From positions 21,705,611-21,769,610 of the forward strand of contig OZ017801.1 in the NCBI GenBank assembly GCA_963969395.1: a DNA stretch of 64,000 bases. Direction: 5' to 3'. The position numbers and the translations under genes were made by a program. The stretch is from Pseudoscleropodium purum. Its lineage: Eukaryota > Streptophyta > Bryopsida > Hypnales > Brachytheciaceae. Shown here one piece after another: positions 10,991 through 24,342 of the stretch; within the stretch, counting starts at the first letter, position 1; each line of letters opens with the position of its first letter. The notes beneath the pieces are model-generated. The model was not told the DNA's origin. It did not search any database and was given only the letters and a program-made list of their open reading frames with translations.

Positions 10991-12240
10991 ACATAGTCCA
11001 TCTAATCATATGTATATGTGGTTGTAGTAGTTTATTAGCAATCCAAAGATCTTGTAAGCAATTACACTTGGGACACCAAAACTAGGCAATCAAAAAAGGC
11101 TAAAATATCAGTCATTATTAAACCCTAACTAGTCCACTACTTACTATGTGTTTATAAAAAAATTAAAACCTATAAATACACCATATCATGTAACATATTA
11201 GAAGAAATGTCCTACTACAAAATTAAGAAGCTCTTGTATAATTGAATCATTTGCAAAATAAAAGAATATTAGCCTACAATTATACTTTTTATAAGCATCG
11301 ATAGGATTTTTTACAAATATTCTTGATAGACTATTATACTCTAAGCAAAACTACAATATCCTCTAGAGTTGGCATGGTCACAAAATTGAACTAGATACAA
11401 CTAGCTCTTTCTATGTTGATTCCAATCTAGCTACCAAGCTCCTTAGATTTTTCAAGATGACTTTGTGCATACTATTTTGAAAATATTTGGGATATCTACC
11501 TTGAACTCTTCTGTCATAATGCTTGTGTTATTTTGAGCCTACCATCATGTAGTTTGAATTTACATATAACGAATGCTTGGATTTATAAGCAACTAAGGAT
11601 TTTTTTTCAACTAAAATGAATAGGTGTAAATTAAAGGCCCTTGAAATGTAATAGATTGTTAGCTGAAGAAGTGCATAGGTTTTAAAAGATTCATCTGGTC
11701 ACTCTTCTACAATTCTATCTAGGAACAAGGTCTAGTAGCTACCTCAAGGTAATGAATTTGTCCTAAAGGAATTTACATCCCTCTTCAAGCAAAACTTGAG
11801 TACAAACCTTGTACCCAAGTACCTTATCAAAGAATGCACAAAGTATGATTGTAATTTTTGGATTTTCATAGTTCAAATTGCACATGAATTTTCAATAATT
11901 CAATAGCCATTGATGTTGTGGATTAATAAATATGAGCAAATGAAGGACATATGTGGATGTAGAAAAAAAATTTGAACATTTTTTGAGCATTTCTTAAAAT
12001 TTTACATGTAGCTGAAGTCGATGCATACATTGCTTCCTTGCCTTTTCAATTGGGGCCAATTACATGTATTTGTAATTTCAAAGTATTTACAACAATGCCC
12101 CCCAAATACACAAATGTTAGGAAGTCAATGGAATTGCTGAGGGAATTGTACCGTGAAGCTATACAAAAAAATCAATTTTATTTAAGCATTCTAAAATTAT
12201 CTATATTTTTTGGAACCTCAAAGTATTGCTTATACACCAA
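10991..12240. other. AT-rich intergenic, possibly more LINE debris
   Basis: No open frame or motif I can name. Weak coding-like fragments may be the eroded 3' end of the adjacent LINE. Confidence 0.4.
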
Positions 12241-12510
12241 TTAACCCCTAAAGCACTAAACTGCATTTTTTGGCAATGTAGTGATTTTGGATAGCTTACT
12301 ACAAGCAGAATTTTTATTTTATTTTCTTGAAATTTTCACACAACATTTTCCCAAGGAGTAGCTTCAAGGCCCAAAAATTTTCAGAACTTTTGATCTCATG
12401 GTTAAAAAGTTATTGCATGATAAGTCATTTCATTGCTCGGTGGACAGTCCAAAAGTTTCTTTTGAAATTTCTTTTTTTAGAAATAAAAATTTGAAATTGA
12501 TATTCAAGAT

Positions 12511-12582
<72 letters not shown>

Positions 12583-13214
12583 AATCATTCTATTTTGATT
12601 AATGAGATGAAAGTTATGAGGAGTTTTACTTTGCAGATAGTTATGGAATCTCTACTCTCAAATAAACTTTGAAGTCCTTTATTTAACTCAATTTCAAAAT
12701 TTTTGAAAAAAGGAAAAACATTGGGTGTAGATTTTTTATTACAACATTACAACCATTGAGATTGGCATTTTTCAATTTTATAATTATATTCATATCAACT
12801 TAGTGTTTTGAATCATTTTCTACTTTTTTCTACTTACTATTTTCCTATATGTTTTACAATTCTAAATGATTTGAAAATTTTTAAGAATGCAGCCAACTTG
12901 CTTTAAAGAATGAATCCAAAGAGTAACCATCATTTTGGAAATTTTTCATACAAATGTGACCTTGTAAAGTGCAGATGCTTGGTTTTTTGTAGGGCCTAAA
13001 AAATGAATTTTGTCAATTCAAACTCTAATATCTTGTCATCTATGTGGTCAAAAATTCTGAAATTTTTTCTGTCTTTTCAAACTACTGTATGACAAGATCC
13101 AATGGCTACATGTATCCCCAAATGAATTTTTTTCTAAAATTTTATAGTTGTGTTAGTAATGGCAGTTTTGGAGCATTCTTGATGAAAACATAGTCAAAAA
13201 TCTTTAGGGGTTAA
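12241..13214 (+). mobile_element. TTAA-bounded non-autonomous element, copy A
   Basis: It starts TTAACCCCTAAAG and ends CTTTAGGGGTTAA, a perfect 13-bp terminal inverted repeat that includes the TTAA target. Internal blocks shared with the copies at 16703, 29433, 30746 (inverted), 61350 and 61641 (inverted) include GCATTTTTTGGCAA near the left end, GAGATGAAAGTTATGAGGAG in the middle and TTTTTCATACAAATGTGACC toward the right. A TG microsatellite has expanded inside it. No transposase frame is present. Confidence 0.75.
12521..12579. repeat. (TG)n microsatellite
   Basis: An uninterrupted TG dinucleotide run of about 58 bases, preceded by a short TA run, inside element A. Confidence 0.95.
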
Positions 13215-13779
13215 GAAAGGAAATTTTGTATGGGCCACTTAGGAATTAATCCAAACTATGACCCCTAAAGAGCAAAAATGACCAATTCTTCACTACAAAA
13301 GGTTGCAATACTCAATGTCTTGAGCTCTCCAACCAAGATCTAAATTGTTGAAGGTATCTATATGACCCAACATTGGCTTGACTAATAAAAATGGAGCAAG
13401 GCTATTGCCACATCTTCTTATTGAATTATATGCATTCAAAAATTTCCCTGGAATGTGTATGTATTATGATGAGATATTGTCAATGCTAAGATATGCACAA
13501 AAAAAGGTTGGTGCACTCACTTCCATCAAACTATCATGAAATGATCCAATAGCCATTATTTGAAATTTCAATCACTCAAAGGCAATAGGCACAATTTTAG
13601 ACATTAACTAGACAATTAATTCCCATATATGGATACATTGAGGGGCGTCTACCATCCAAGAATTGCTATCATTAGTATTATGTGCATGAAGATAAATTAC
13701 ATTCTAAGACTTGATCTTGACACATTTACATCAAACATGAATAGGTCCTTCAAACTATGCTATGGGCTATGGCTATAAT
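13215..13779. other. AT-rich intergenic, one partial TTAA-type terminus
   Basis: At about 13260 the motif ACCCCTAAAGAGC resembles the left end of the TTAA elements, but no partner end was found. Otherwise nothing recognised. Confidence 0.35.
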
Positions 13780-14011
13780 GGTGCTAGTATATGAGCATGA
13801 AAATGCAAGTATAGGAACTTTTGAGCATACATATAAGTAGATATACAACAACCATTGAAGGTGCTTATAATATAAACACCTATTATATAGGTACCTACAT
13901 TATAATTACACTATAATTATGAAAGTTTTTTATAATATAGACACCTATAATATAGGTGTATAGTCAATTAGGCTCATGTGTTCATATTCTTAGGCTTACA
14001 TAATAGCAACC
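13780..14011. mobile_element. MITE-like element with long imperfect terminal inverted repeats
   Basis: The left end (GGTGCTAGTATATGAGC) and the reverse complement of the right end (GGTTGCTATTATGTAAGC) match over about 40 bp with gaps. The interior is built of short palindromes around CACCTATAATATAGGTG. The same family occurs at 28158-28404 and, by segmental duplication, at 44784-45030. No clear target duplication survives at this copy. Confidence 0.55.
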
Positions 14012-14179
14012 CTCACTATCCTCTCAAAAAATGGCTCCCCCTAGTTTGCATTAGTTGCCCCCCCTCTCAAAAAATTTACAGGCCATTGATTTTTTTAAAG
14101 AAAAAATGCTTACCTTCAAAATTGCCATTGATTTCTCAAAAAATCACAAGTTGTTGATCTTGTGAGATTTAATCTAAGC

Positions 14180-14250
14180 CGCCCAAATATGAAATACGAA
14201 ATGAATATTGAATACTAATATAGTACCAAATACGGATATGGGATGAATAT

Positions 14251-14289
<39 letters not shown>

Positions 14290-14370
14290 GATACGAATAC
14301 AATATTTGATACAAATACAAGATGAATATTGAATACAAATACCAAATACAAATACAATACTAGATACATA
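14180..14370. repeat. Simple-sequence region with (TA)n core
   Basis: A TA run at about 14254-14287 is flanked on both sides by imperfect repeats of GATGAATATTGAATACAAATAC. Confidence 0.8.
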
Positions 14371-16702
14371 TACATGAAGAATTATCCTATATTGATTGTC
14401 ACTATATAGGTTTATGAAAATTACAAAAAGGGGAAGAGGGAGGGCGGTTGTAAATGAAAATTTTAAAATCTGTAGTATGATTCTTGAGATCTAATCTCGT
14501 TCACTAAATCCGAGTTTGAACACTAGGGAATGAACTATGTAAGGCTAGCGTAATGTATTCAAAGGTCACAATGTACTAGTTTATTAGATTAAAAGATTTA
14601 TTTACTCTTATTTTCACTAAAATCCAAGATACAACTCCTGTTGTCCGTTAATAAATGCTATTGACAAACGTATGACGTTATAGTCCTATCTAGTGTGCTA
14701 CTGGCTCGTGACAATAGTTTTGGGGCAATAGTTCAAGGTGGACTGACTTGTAATGAATGCATATGCAATATAGGACTTTTGAACTTTATAAGTAATAGTA
14801 TTAGTATTTAGCAAACAAATTAAGGTTGAAGGTTTTAAAACAACTTACAATAGTTAGTACACACTTGAAATCAAGGACAATAGGGCCAAACATGTGCAAA
14901 TTAGTATGCTCTACCTAAAACACATACAAACATTTATCAACTACAATAATACTAATTCCACCAATTCTAAATTCAAAATCTTAATTATAAAATTTATCTT
15001 AAAGATTGTAGGATTTGTAGTTACTCATAATTCTATGACGTATACTCAAACTAGGGGTATGGCCCAAGGGCCGTTTGAAAAATTTGACCTTTTATTTTAG
15101 TTTATTTTTGGTCAAATTTTCAGATCAAAACGTCCAAAATTTTACACTTCCAAAACTCCAAGGTTGTGCAATGTCCAGCTAATACCCATGCAACATCTTT
15201 AGACCCACATCCAAGGTCTCCCGAGACTCAATCAATACCCGCACCTGATACCCAAGTAACTTCTTCTCGACCCGACCAATTGTCTTACGGACCAACCGAT
15301 TGTCCCGACCCATCTCCGATAGCTTCTACGTTGAAGCTCCTCTCCACTATGCTCGTCGCCGCGACTACTTCCGCAAGCCTCAAAATTTCTCTTTAATTTA
15401 TCCCATTCTTATCAGATTACGCAATTTCTTGCACAATTCATGAGCGCAAGACTTATGATTGTAACTAGATTTCAAATTGTTGTTTTTTCTTCAAGATTTT
15501 TCACACCAAAATCCAAATCCCTAATTCGGTTTACAGTTTGATCAAACTCCAATTTTTAATCGAAGTATTACAATTTCTACTTCACACTCAGCGAATTTTT
15601 CAAGCAATTCACAAACACAATGTACACACTACGAATCTTCAATGCTGACCCTCAAGCAATTCACTTCTCTAATCGAAAATTTCACCAGATCCGCTCCAAT
15701 CTTCCTTCCTCACACTACCTGATTTTCCTTGTCAGAGACTGTTCCTCGGCTAGCACTTCTATCGGGTTGGCCTTGACAACCATGTCGGCATCCAATCTTC
15801 CCGATTATAACACAAATTCAGCGTAATTCTCCTTAAAAATTGTCGCACCGCACTGCAACCTTCTCCTCTACGAACTAGTCAGTCTAAGCGTAGTCTCGGC
15901 CGATCTCGTCCCACGCCAATCCAACTCCGAATTCACAATCTCCTCTCTCTCTTGCTCAATAGCTTAAGACAAACCCACATAATTCCATCAATGTGCACAA
16001 GTTTGATTCCCAACCTAAATCACAAAACGAATGCAATTATACACAATAGACAAACCAAACATACAGAACTCGTTTTGCACAATTTTGATTTTTTATTGCA
16101 AAGACACAATTTCACGCACAAAGATTACAGCATTCAATCTTCACTTGTTTCTACACTAATGGGGGAAGGAAACAATAGGAGAGAGAAGTGAATTAAAAGC
16201 AATAAGAGAGGGGTAATTAGAAGCGTACAAGCCAGCAGCTGCAACGTTTCTACATCGAAGTTCCCCAAATCTTCATTTTCTATTTTCTTTTTCTTTTTCT
16301 CCCTTTTTTTTATCTTTTTTTTTACTTTGTATTTCCAAACTAACTACTTCCTTCAATAGTTTTGAATCATTTTCACACTTGGAAGATAAAATAAGCCTAT
16401 TTTTACACTAAATACTAGAAATAGAGTAGAATATATAAATATATATATATATAAAGTTCTTAAAAAAACGAAAAATTAGTAATAAAAGTCAAAAAGCTAG
16501 ACTACAAAATCTTTAAAATCCAAAAATGTGAGTCACTTTTGGGTGGATAGTGAATACTATCCATTCAAAAGATGGCACTCACTATGGCTACAAGAAGATT
16601 CCATCATTCCAAAACAAGGTCAGTAGATGATTCAAATATTGAAGGTCTCAATAGGATTTTTATAGAATTTTCTACATCCATTTAGAGGATTTGGGTTTAT
16701 CC
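14371..16702. other. Intergenic; weakly coding-like patch at 15160-15960
   Basis: The segment at about 15160-15960 has higher GC and a few short Pro/Ser/Thr-rich open frames (for example 15166-15396), but no family is recognisable. It could be eroded transposon sequence. A T-rich tract lies near 16280-16330. No gene is claimed. Confidence 0.35.
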
Positions 16703-17376
16703 TTACCCCCTAAAGAACCAAGCTAAGTTTTTCTGGCAACATAGCAATTTTGGATAGCTCACTACAAATGGAATTTTTATTTTTTTCTTTAAAATTTTCA
16801 TACGTCATAGAAACGAGGATTTTCTTTATAGCCCAACAATTTTCTTAACCTTTGACTACATAAATAAAATAATTAATTTATGATATGTAGTTTTTTCCAT
16901 AGGCCAAGCAATCGGAATAGATAAAAAAATCATTCTTTTAGTAACAAAAATTTGAAATTGGGTTTTTAGATTTATACATGCATTAAAAGCTTTGACTCAT
17001 TCTATTTTAATTGATGAGATGAAAGTTATGAGGAGTTTTAGTTTATACGTAGTTATGGATCTTCTACTCTAAAGAAGCTTGCACCACCATTTTGGATATT
17101 TTTTCATACAAGTGTGACCTTGTGAAGTGCAATTGCCTAGTAGTTTTAGCAGGGCCCCAAAAAGGATTTTGTCAACTTCAAACACTAATATTTTGCAATC
17201 TACATGATAGAAATTTCTAAAAAATCCTCCACATCTTTTCAAACCAGCATACTACAAGATACTATAGTTACATATACCCAAAAATATTTTTTTTCCTAAA
17301 ATTTGGTACTTGAACTAGAAATGGCAATTTTGGAGCATTTTTGGTGAAAACATAGTCAAGGAACTTTAGGGGTTAA
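16703..17376 (+). mobile_element. TTAA-bounded non-autonomous element, copy B (internally deleted)
   Basis: The right end is CTTTAGGGGTTAA and the left end TTACCCCCTAAAG, with one base of the TTAA changed. Internal blocks follow the same order as in copy A, but the copy is about 300 bp shorter, mainly lacking sequence between the GATGAAAGTTATGAGG and TTTTTCATACAAGTGTGACC blocks. Confidence 0.7.
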
Positions 17377-18562
17377 ATCTCTCCCATGGTACATAAGAAT
17401 GGTCTTTTTAGTATTGGCAATTGACAAATATTTTTTGGTTGGAAGGATGTTGTTTAGATTTTGCCTACTTTACTAACACCCACTGCTATATTATAGGAGT
17501 TTGACATCTAGGGAGTGATCAAATAGTACATTTAACATATTGTGACTAAAGTCACATTTAAAAATAAAAATATTTTATAATCTTAATTCTAATGGAAAAT
17601 AAAGTTAAAACATCCCATTGGTTTTAGAAAAAGGTGTCACTCATATATCCATTTTCTAAATTATGTCTGACACAAATGAATGCAACAATATAATCACAAA
17701 GTCCCTATCTTATTCTAGTATGGGGATTCAAGCAAGAAGCACACTTTTAGTAGGGGAGAACATACCATATAGCTTAAAGCACAATAGTAATCATTCCTCT
17801 TGTATTTACTTAAAGTGCAAGCTCACAATATTTGCTTAAAGCATCACTTATTCACTTAGTAAACTACCATTAATGCATCCATAATATCAGTCAAACATAT
17901 ATCTCTATATTTGCATATAGCATTTCTATACTAAAGTACTTTAAGCCATTCTATCTAAGCAATTCAACTATATACATCTCATCAATTCATTATTAAAGTA
18001 CACAATTGCTTCAGATTTTGTCAAATACAATGCTAGCATTTACTGGCTAGCAATTGAACTCCTTCACACTCTTCAATTTACATTCAATCACACAAACATT
18101 GATACAACTTCAAGCTATTTACTTAGAACTCAAATATCTACTTCCTGAATAACCATAATTTCATACAACACCCAATCATTGGGATTTCTACACAATAGAC
18201 ATACAATCTAACATTCACTCAATACACATGGAATAACTAGTGTTAAGCCATAAATCAATTCTAGTAAACCATGCTTAAAGTCCATTCTTAGTAGACTCAA
18301 TATACTTGCTTAAAGTGTACGACACACATAAGCCTGTTTAAAGCACGTTCAAGAACATGTACGCTTAAGTGCTCACAAACTCGTTCAACCATTCAATCAA
18401 GAACTATCATAAGTAATAGCTTAAAGCTATAATCCTCTCACTTAAGCAATTGCTTCAAGCTTCAATAAAATCACATACTACTTCCAAGCTTATAAAAACA
18501 ATAGGTATTTCAATCAAATCACATATACAGAAGTAATTGCTTTAACACAAGAAATCAACAAT
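17377..18562. other. Intergenic with recurring CTTAAAG motifs
   Basis: Between about 17770 and 18430 the heptamer CTTAAAG recurs many times, usually as GCTTAAAGC or GCTTAAAGT, at irregular spacing. This suggests a decayed tandem array or a low-complexity origin. No gene recognised. Confidence 0.4.
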
Positions 18563-18822
18563 CATTAGAGGATTTTCTTGGGTCCGGGAGGGTTGTTTCA
18601 AGTAGCTGCCCCTTGTAGTAAAGTGAACTCTACACTATCAAAAAAAAATGGAAAAAAAAATGGAATGAAATATTTTTAAATGAAAAACAAAGTTGAATTT
18701 TTTGGGGGAAAGTGACATGGCAATTGCACTACCACGTCAGGCAGCAAGTTTTGACTAGTTCATAGGGTCAGAGAATGGTTGGAAACTTGCAGCCCTCTCG
18801 GATCCTAGAAAATCCTCTAATG
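18563..18822. mobile_element. MITE with about 33-bp terminal inverted repeats
   Basis: The left end CATTAGAGGATTTTCT continues into TCCGGGAGGGTTG. The right end is its reverse complement with about four mismatches. The element is 260 bp, AT-rich inside, with A-rich tracts and no coding capacity. If the termini are GAGGATTTTC, a TA flanks each side, which would fit a TA-duplicating superfamily. The exact ends and superfamily are undetermined. Confidence 0.65.
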
Positions 18823-21780
18823 TCTTCTTATAAGAACACACATACAAAATCAATGCCCAATCACTAGGACTTGAAACCCAATTAAACACACAAACAAGGT
18901 CACCAATCACTAGGTCTTACACACACAATTCAAAATATATGCTTAAAAGTTTTATTACACAAAAGATTGTTCAAAGTAGTCATAGCTAGAAGTCTAAGTA
19001 AATGGAAAACTCACACACACATGAAATGAAGAAAAGAGAGAGAAAGAATAATAAGCAAGAAGCCTTTTTAACACCCATCAACTTAACCATCTTTCAAATC
19101 CACCTTAATTGAACTATCAAAAATTCAATAATTGTGCACTCTTGGAATTCTACGGTAATTCTTGAAATCAATTGACATATAAGCTCACATCACCATATAT
19201 TCCTAAAACCAAGTGTAATATAAACTCTATTCACACATCAAAACAATAAGAAACATTTATTTACAATTTCTCATACTTACAAAGGAATTGTGTAGTACTT
19301 GCCATCCACATGAAAGGGAAATCTTAGAACATGATTTTATGACATGCCCTACAATAAAGGAAGCATGGAAGTATTTCAAAGTTGTATGATAGCAAGACAA
19401 CCTACCAAAATTTGTACACTATGTAGTCTTTTTTTCTCACTCCATGTTAGCAATATGATACTTCTATCATTCAAAAAGAAGAGATTTATTAGGATCAAGA
19501 ACCAAAGTGCAATATCACTTGTAACATAGTATATAGGAAATTTCAAAGACTTGCTTCATATAGTATACTTCGATGCAAAAATGCAACCATGAACTTAATC
19601 AAGTTTATTTTAGTTTTGGCATGACTATTTTTTAAGCTTAGAAGATCACCATCCATATTGGTAAGGAGAATTGAAGTTTTATTTTCTAAAATCCAAAGAC
19701 AAACTAAAAGGAGGATCACATCATTCACATAAACAATATTTTTTTAGCAAACCTAGATAAAATTAAAAATATTTTTCCATATGGAGAAGCAACTCTAGTA
19801 CCAATGCATACCACTTCATTGCTTTCTACTATAATATCTATCCACTTTCAATTTACCACCCTCCATCACTCCTTGCATTGGTCCACCCGAACTCCCAATT
19901 ACTCCATCCATTGATGATATTGAAGAATTTGAGTTGGTCATTGATCATTCTTTTGTATTTTGTAGATGTTTTTATAGACCTTGCTAACTAAGATTTCAAT
20001 GGGTTGGAAGACAACAATAATTCATCCTCAAAGGTTGATGTTCAAATTAAAGGGGAGGTCTTACAATTAAATTTGGAATTTCAAATGGCTACGGCTACAA
20101 TCCTCAGTGCACTATTAGTGAATTTGATGTCCAAAACAACAACCAAGACTAAAAATGTATACTAAAAAGCTATGTCAATTTGGATGCTCAAATCAAATAG
20201 TGTATAACAAAAATATGTTAATTTATGCCACATCAACTTTAATTTTCTTGTGCCATGCTATATCATATTTTTAAATTTGACATAGAAGATGACATCGTAG
20301 TGTATATTTCTTGCCCATATGAACACCACTTGCTTCACTACTAATGATCAAGCTTCTCGAAGTTTTTGAAGTGGCATTAGCTACACCAAAACTTTCAAAG
20401 CCTTTTTGTTTTTGAAGTATACATTACTATTGCTCAACATCTTTCAACTCACAAATATATTTCGTAGATGCAAAAAAGATTGAGGTATTTCAATTTAGGA
20501 CTTTATTATCAAAGAAGAATGCTATGTATGACTTTAGTATTTCTTTCTACTATTTTGGCTTCATTCTTTTTGACAAGATGCTTTCTTTGGTTGAGTGTCG
20601 TTGATATATTTGCCTTGTCTGTACTTGCCATTGTTTTGTTGGGGTCTTAGTCTTAACATTGGGACCCTATTTTTTTGTAGAAGTACAAAGGACTTAGTCT
20701 TAGGCTTCTCCATACTTTTGTACTTGTTATATTTCAATTTCTAAATGTTTTTCAAAGTTTTTTACATTCTTTCTAACATGGGGAGGTTATACTTTTTTTT
20801 TAACAATCTTCTTGAAATTTTTTTTCAACATATTAGGTTTGACACAAAAGTGTCAAAAACAAGATCTTTTTCACCTTTTTTTCAACACTATGGTGGCTAA
20901 AAAACTTTCAAAACCTCACCCATTTGGGATAGTAAAAAGCATTAGAAGGGATTTGAGGCCAGTGAAAGCCTGCAAGTTTTCAAGTTGTGGGGAGCAAGAA
21001 AATTGTGCCACTATAGTAGTATGATGCCATATGAGACCTTGCCATGTTATATAAAATCTTTTTTCTTTTGAAAAATTAAAATTATTATTTTTTTCAACTT
21101 TTTTCAATTAAGAATTGAATTTATTTATTTTTCCTGATAGTGAGCCATTCCTTCAATATAAGAGGAACAACAAAGGAAACAAACTTGAAACATACTTCCA
21201 TTGGCCTCAAATCTCTTCTAAGAGACTCTATCTAAATTCAATACTAATGTTTTGTTTTGTCTTCAATTCTTTGTTTTCTAGTTAGGCCACTTGTAATTGG
21301 TGGTCTTGTATATTGTCCCAGCAATGAAATTTTGTTTGATTTGTTTATAAATTCAAATTTTAAGATTTAAAAAAATTCAAATTAAAAAAAACACTTTTAT
21401 TAAGAATAATAAGAATTCAGTACTGGAAGACTAAGGAAACATCCCTTGAGAAGACTTAAAAGTGGTCAAAGTCACCATACAAGTCATACACTCCGTACTT
21501 CTTTGCTCTCCACTTGATAACTTAGACCATGACTTTCCCAGGTGGTTCGATTTTCAAATTAGGCCCATCCTCAAACTTTCGGTTTGTCAATGCAAAAGCC
21601 TCATAAGTCCTGAGCCAAAATTAAATAAAAAAAAAAACGAGAGCTGCTGGTGACTTCTGACGACACCATGAGTCACGCTGCAACGAAGTACCAAAAGATT
21701 CCCCATGAAATCTCCTTTGAGTTCAAAAACTTTAAAAAAGAAATGGTTGGATACTACTGGATATTATGCAGCCAAGGCCA
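18823..21780. other. AT-rich intergenic, no gene recognised
   Basis: Several short frames exist (for example 20468-20650, hydrophobic) but none has a recognisable family or good context. The patch at 19800-20110 looks like eroded coding sequence, possibly from a retroelement. A slightly GC-richer patch begins near 21620 just before the foldback at 21781. Confidence 0.35.
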
Positions 21781-21911
21781 GTCACAGAACTGCCACATGT
21801 CGCCCTGGCAGATCGTTTCAAATTTCCAAGGGGCTTAAAATATCCAAACTGACTTTAATGTCCCTGCAATTTGAAACGATCTGCCAGGGCGACATGTGGC
21901 AGTTCTGTGAC
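21781..21911. repeat. Foldback with perfect 44-bp arms
   Basis: Bases 21781-21824 and 21868-21911 are exact reverse complements (start GTCACAGAACTGCCACATGT, 44 of 44 pairs). Pairing continues with gaps into the 43-base spacer (AGGGGCTTAAA with TTTAATGTCCCT). The arms are clearly richer in G and C than the surrounding DNA. This could be a young MIR gene, a small-RNA hairpin or a foldback transposon. No target duplication was found next to the arms. Confidence 0.9.
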
Positions 21912-24342
21912 ACACACTGCAAGGTCACTGATTTCAGGACTCCGGGGAAATTAGTTGAAAATTGGGGGTGCCAGCGCATCAGTCACCACAGCCACTGAAT
22001 TATAGGCTGCGACAGGAGGCAGGGCTTTATTGTGGTTTTTTTTCATTTATTTTGGGCAGTGCAAAAAACGATCTGTGGTGGAGTTGTGTACATCTACATA
22101 GATTTAGATTGGATGAAACGTGCGAGATGAGGATGAAATTTAAATTATTTATCCAAAAGAATTGGTGTAATTATGTTCATCCAAAAAAGAGTGATATTAT
22201 GTCTTTAAAATGTGTAGCAAATCAATTATTTCATCAAGTGGGAAATGGAAGAATATATCACCTAATATTCCTTCCAAAAAAATTTAATATGAAATATCAC
22301 TTTAATTTTAAAAATATTGATTTAGTAACAAAGTAAATTTTTGTCTTCCAATTGTTGCTCATGCGGTGATCATTTGTAAGATAGAGCCGATCTCTAATTT
22401 ATACTATTTTTAATTATTATTTTTTCTATATTTTTCTATATGTGCTTCATAATTTACTATAATATGAAAAATTTGGTGAATCTTCATTCCTCACTTGGAT
22501 AAATTTAGTGAAATATACTAAAAGAAACTCTACATTTTCTAAAATAGGACTCTTATTACAAAGATCTTTTTTATTGCAATAGATCACCTAAAGTTGATCA
22601 ATACACAAGTGAGGAGTGTTGACTAGTGATTCAAATAGGGAGTGAGAATTGACCTCTTCAAAGACCTTTTTTCCACCCATGGACAAAATTTAAAAAAATC
22701 ATGATTTACTTTTGTTGATCAAATTTGGAATCTTGAATTCACAATAGGAATCAAAGACCCCAAATTAGCAAGGATATGTTGAGAAATACAAACTTAAATT
22801 GTGCAAAAGATAGGGAGAAGATTTCAAACATTTAACCTAATCTAACATTTTAACAATGCAGGAATTAATTCTTTGTGGCATTCAATCATTTTTTGTACAA
22901 AAATTTAACAATAGATCGAAATTGGCATCATTGTCATATATTGGCCAACTTAGGGTCCTAAACAAATGGATTCTTCATTCAATTGGATTATTTCTTTTTT
23001 GTTAGCATGTGTTTTAAGTCAATATTTGTAATTCTAAATTTGTCACTTGTCTATTTGTCGTTGATTGTACAACATATCCTATTTTGGGACATTTTGAGTT
23101 TTTAAAAAGTTTTGTAGGTACAATGAAATCATATACAATTCAAATGAATTTCTTTTTGCCTAATCTAGTTACACTCAATTTTCCCCACTTTAAATTGCAT
23201 ATTTGACGTACAACCTCAAAATTTGTCATATTGGATAAACATTTGATTAGACAACTTCTACATAATAAGGGTAGACTTCCATTTACAAAAAACAGCCAAA
23301 CTTGGTGCAAAAAGCAAAAGGATGTCCAATATTCTACATGGAAGAGTGCAATATTTGCAAGAAGAAAATCAAAATTGTCAGTTCACAAATTTTTAGGGAG
23401 AGGTTCATGAAAAGCAGCGAAGACAACTCTCTCATATCCAAAAAGCTATTTTTAACATTGAAGTTGAACTTTTGGGTTACTTTTTGTTTGACAAGAAGGT
23501 AAAACTACTCCTTAAAATCTTAAATGTAGTTTCTCCCTACTCAATTGAAAGTGAAAGCATAATGAACCTCTAGAAGTTCCAACTCTGGAAAACTCCAAAA
23601 TTGTTTTCCAAATCTGACCCAGCATGGAAGTCTGCCCTAAGTCGTGACCTGAGAGGGTGTTGAAAAGCCCACCCCAAAATTTGACGAACTGCTCCAAGAA
23701 GTTTTTGTATAAAATAAACAAATTCATTAACATTGACCCCAACTTGGCCTTCTACTAAAGCAGTCCTACTAAAGCAGTCAGCGTCTTCCTCCCAAGAACT
23801 TGTAAGCTTAAGGCTTCAGTCCCTGCCCTCTTCATCTTTCAAGTCTCTGTATGCGTTGCTTGCATTCTCGTTCCAAGCTCCAGACCGTGCTCACAGTGCT
23901 TCTTGCGTGTTCTTCTCGTTGTCACCTAGTTTTTTTCTCCCTTTGCAAGTTTTCCTCTTAGTTTCGTTCCAGAGAACCGTCACCTTTTCTTTCAAGTTTT
24001 CTTGGGTGGCGAACTCTATAATTCGAGCAGCTAGGGACGGCATTACTGCTGTTAACTTACTGCGTTTTCCTGATTTCAGAGCGAGTGAGAAATGTTTGTA
24101 GTAGACTGCGATGAACACGTTTACGGCTGTGTTCTCTGATATTCTGTTTTGTATTTTTTATTTGTACGACATTGTCTATTTCTCTTTCTGAGCTCTGTTT
24201 CTGAGCGGTGAAAGGTGGGCTTCTGCTATTGCATATTGTGTTTCTTGGAATTTCTTCTGAGCTCGCGATAAGTCGAATTCTCATCAAGTAGAGCTGTTGA
24301 AGTTGTTCCCGTTGCTGTAAATTCGCTTCAAGGTTTACGGTC
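21912..24342. other. Intergenic, then upstream region of gene X
   Basis: 21912-23730 is AT-rich with nothing recognised. From about 23750 the composition changes to gene-like, with CT-rich leader-type sequence up to the ATG at 24343, and this part should hold the promoter and 5' UTR of X. A perfect 14-bp direct repeat, CTACTAAAGCAGTC, lies at 23752-23765 and 23766-23779. Confidence 0.45.

Noticed and set aside
12398..12583. Open frame ending in a Cys-Val repeat
   Set aside because: The repeat is just the translated TG microsatellite inside a transposon.
15166..15396. Pro/Ser/Thr-rich frame
   Set aside because: Low complexity, no recognisable family and no neighbouring exons; kept only as a note on the intergenic patch.
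21769..21777. CAGCCAAGG, the start of miR169
   Set aside because: Only nine bases match, they lie outside the perfect stem, and the following bases do not fit miR169.
23733..24118. Open frames on both strands upstream of gene X
   Set aside because: They lie in leader-like sequence, have no domain, and overlap each other; X itself is the better gene.
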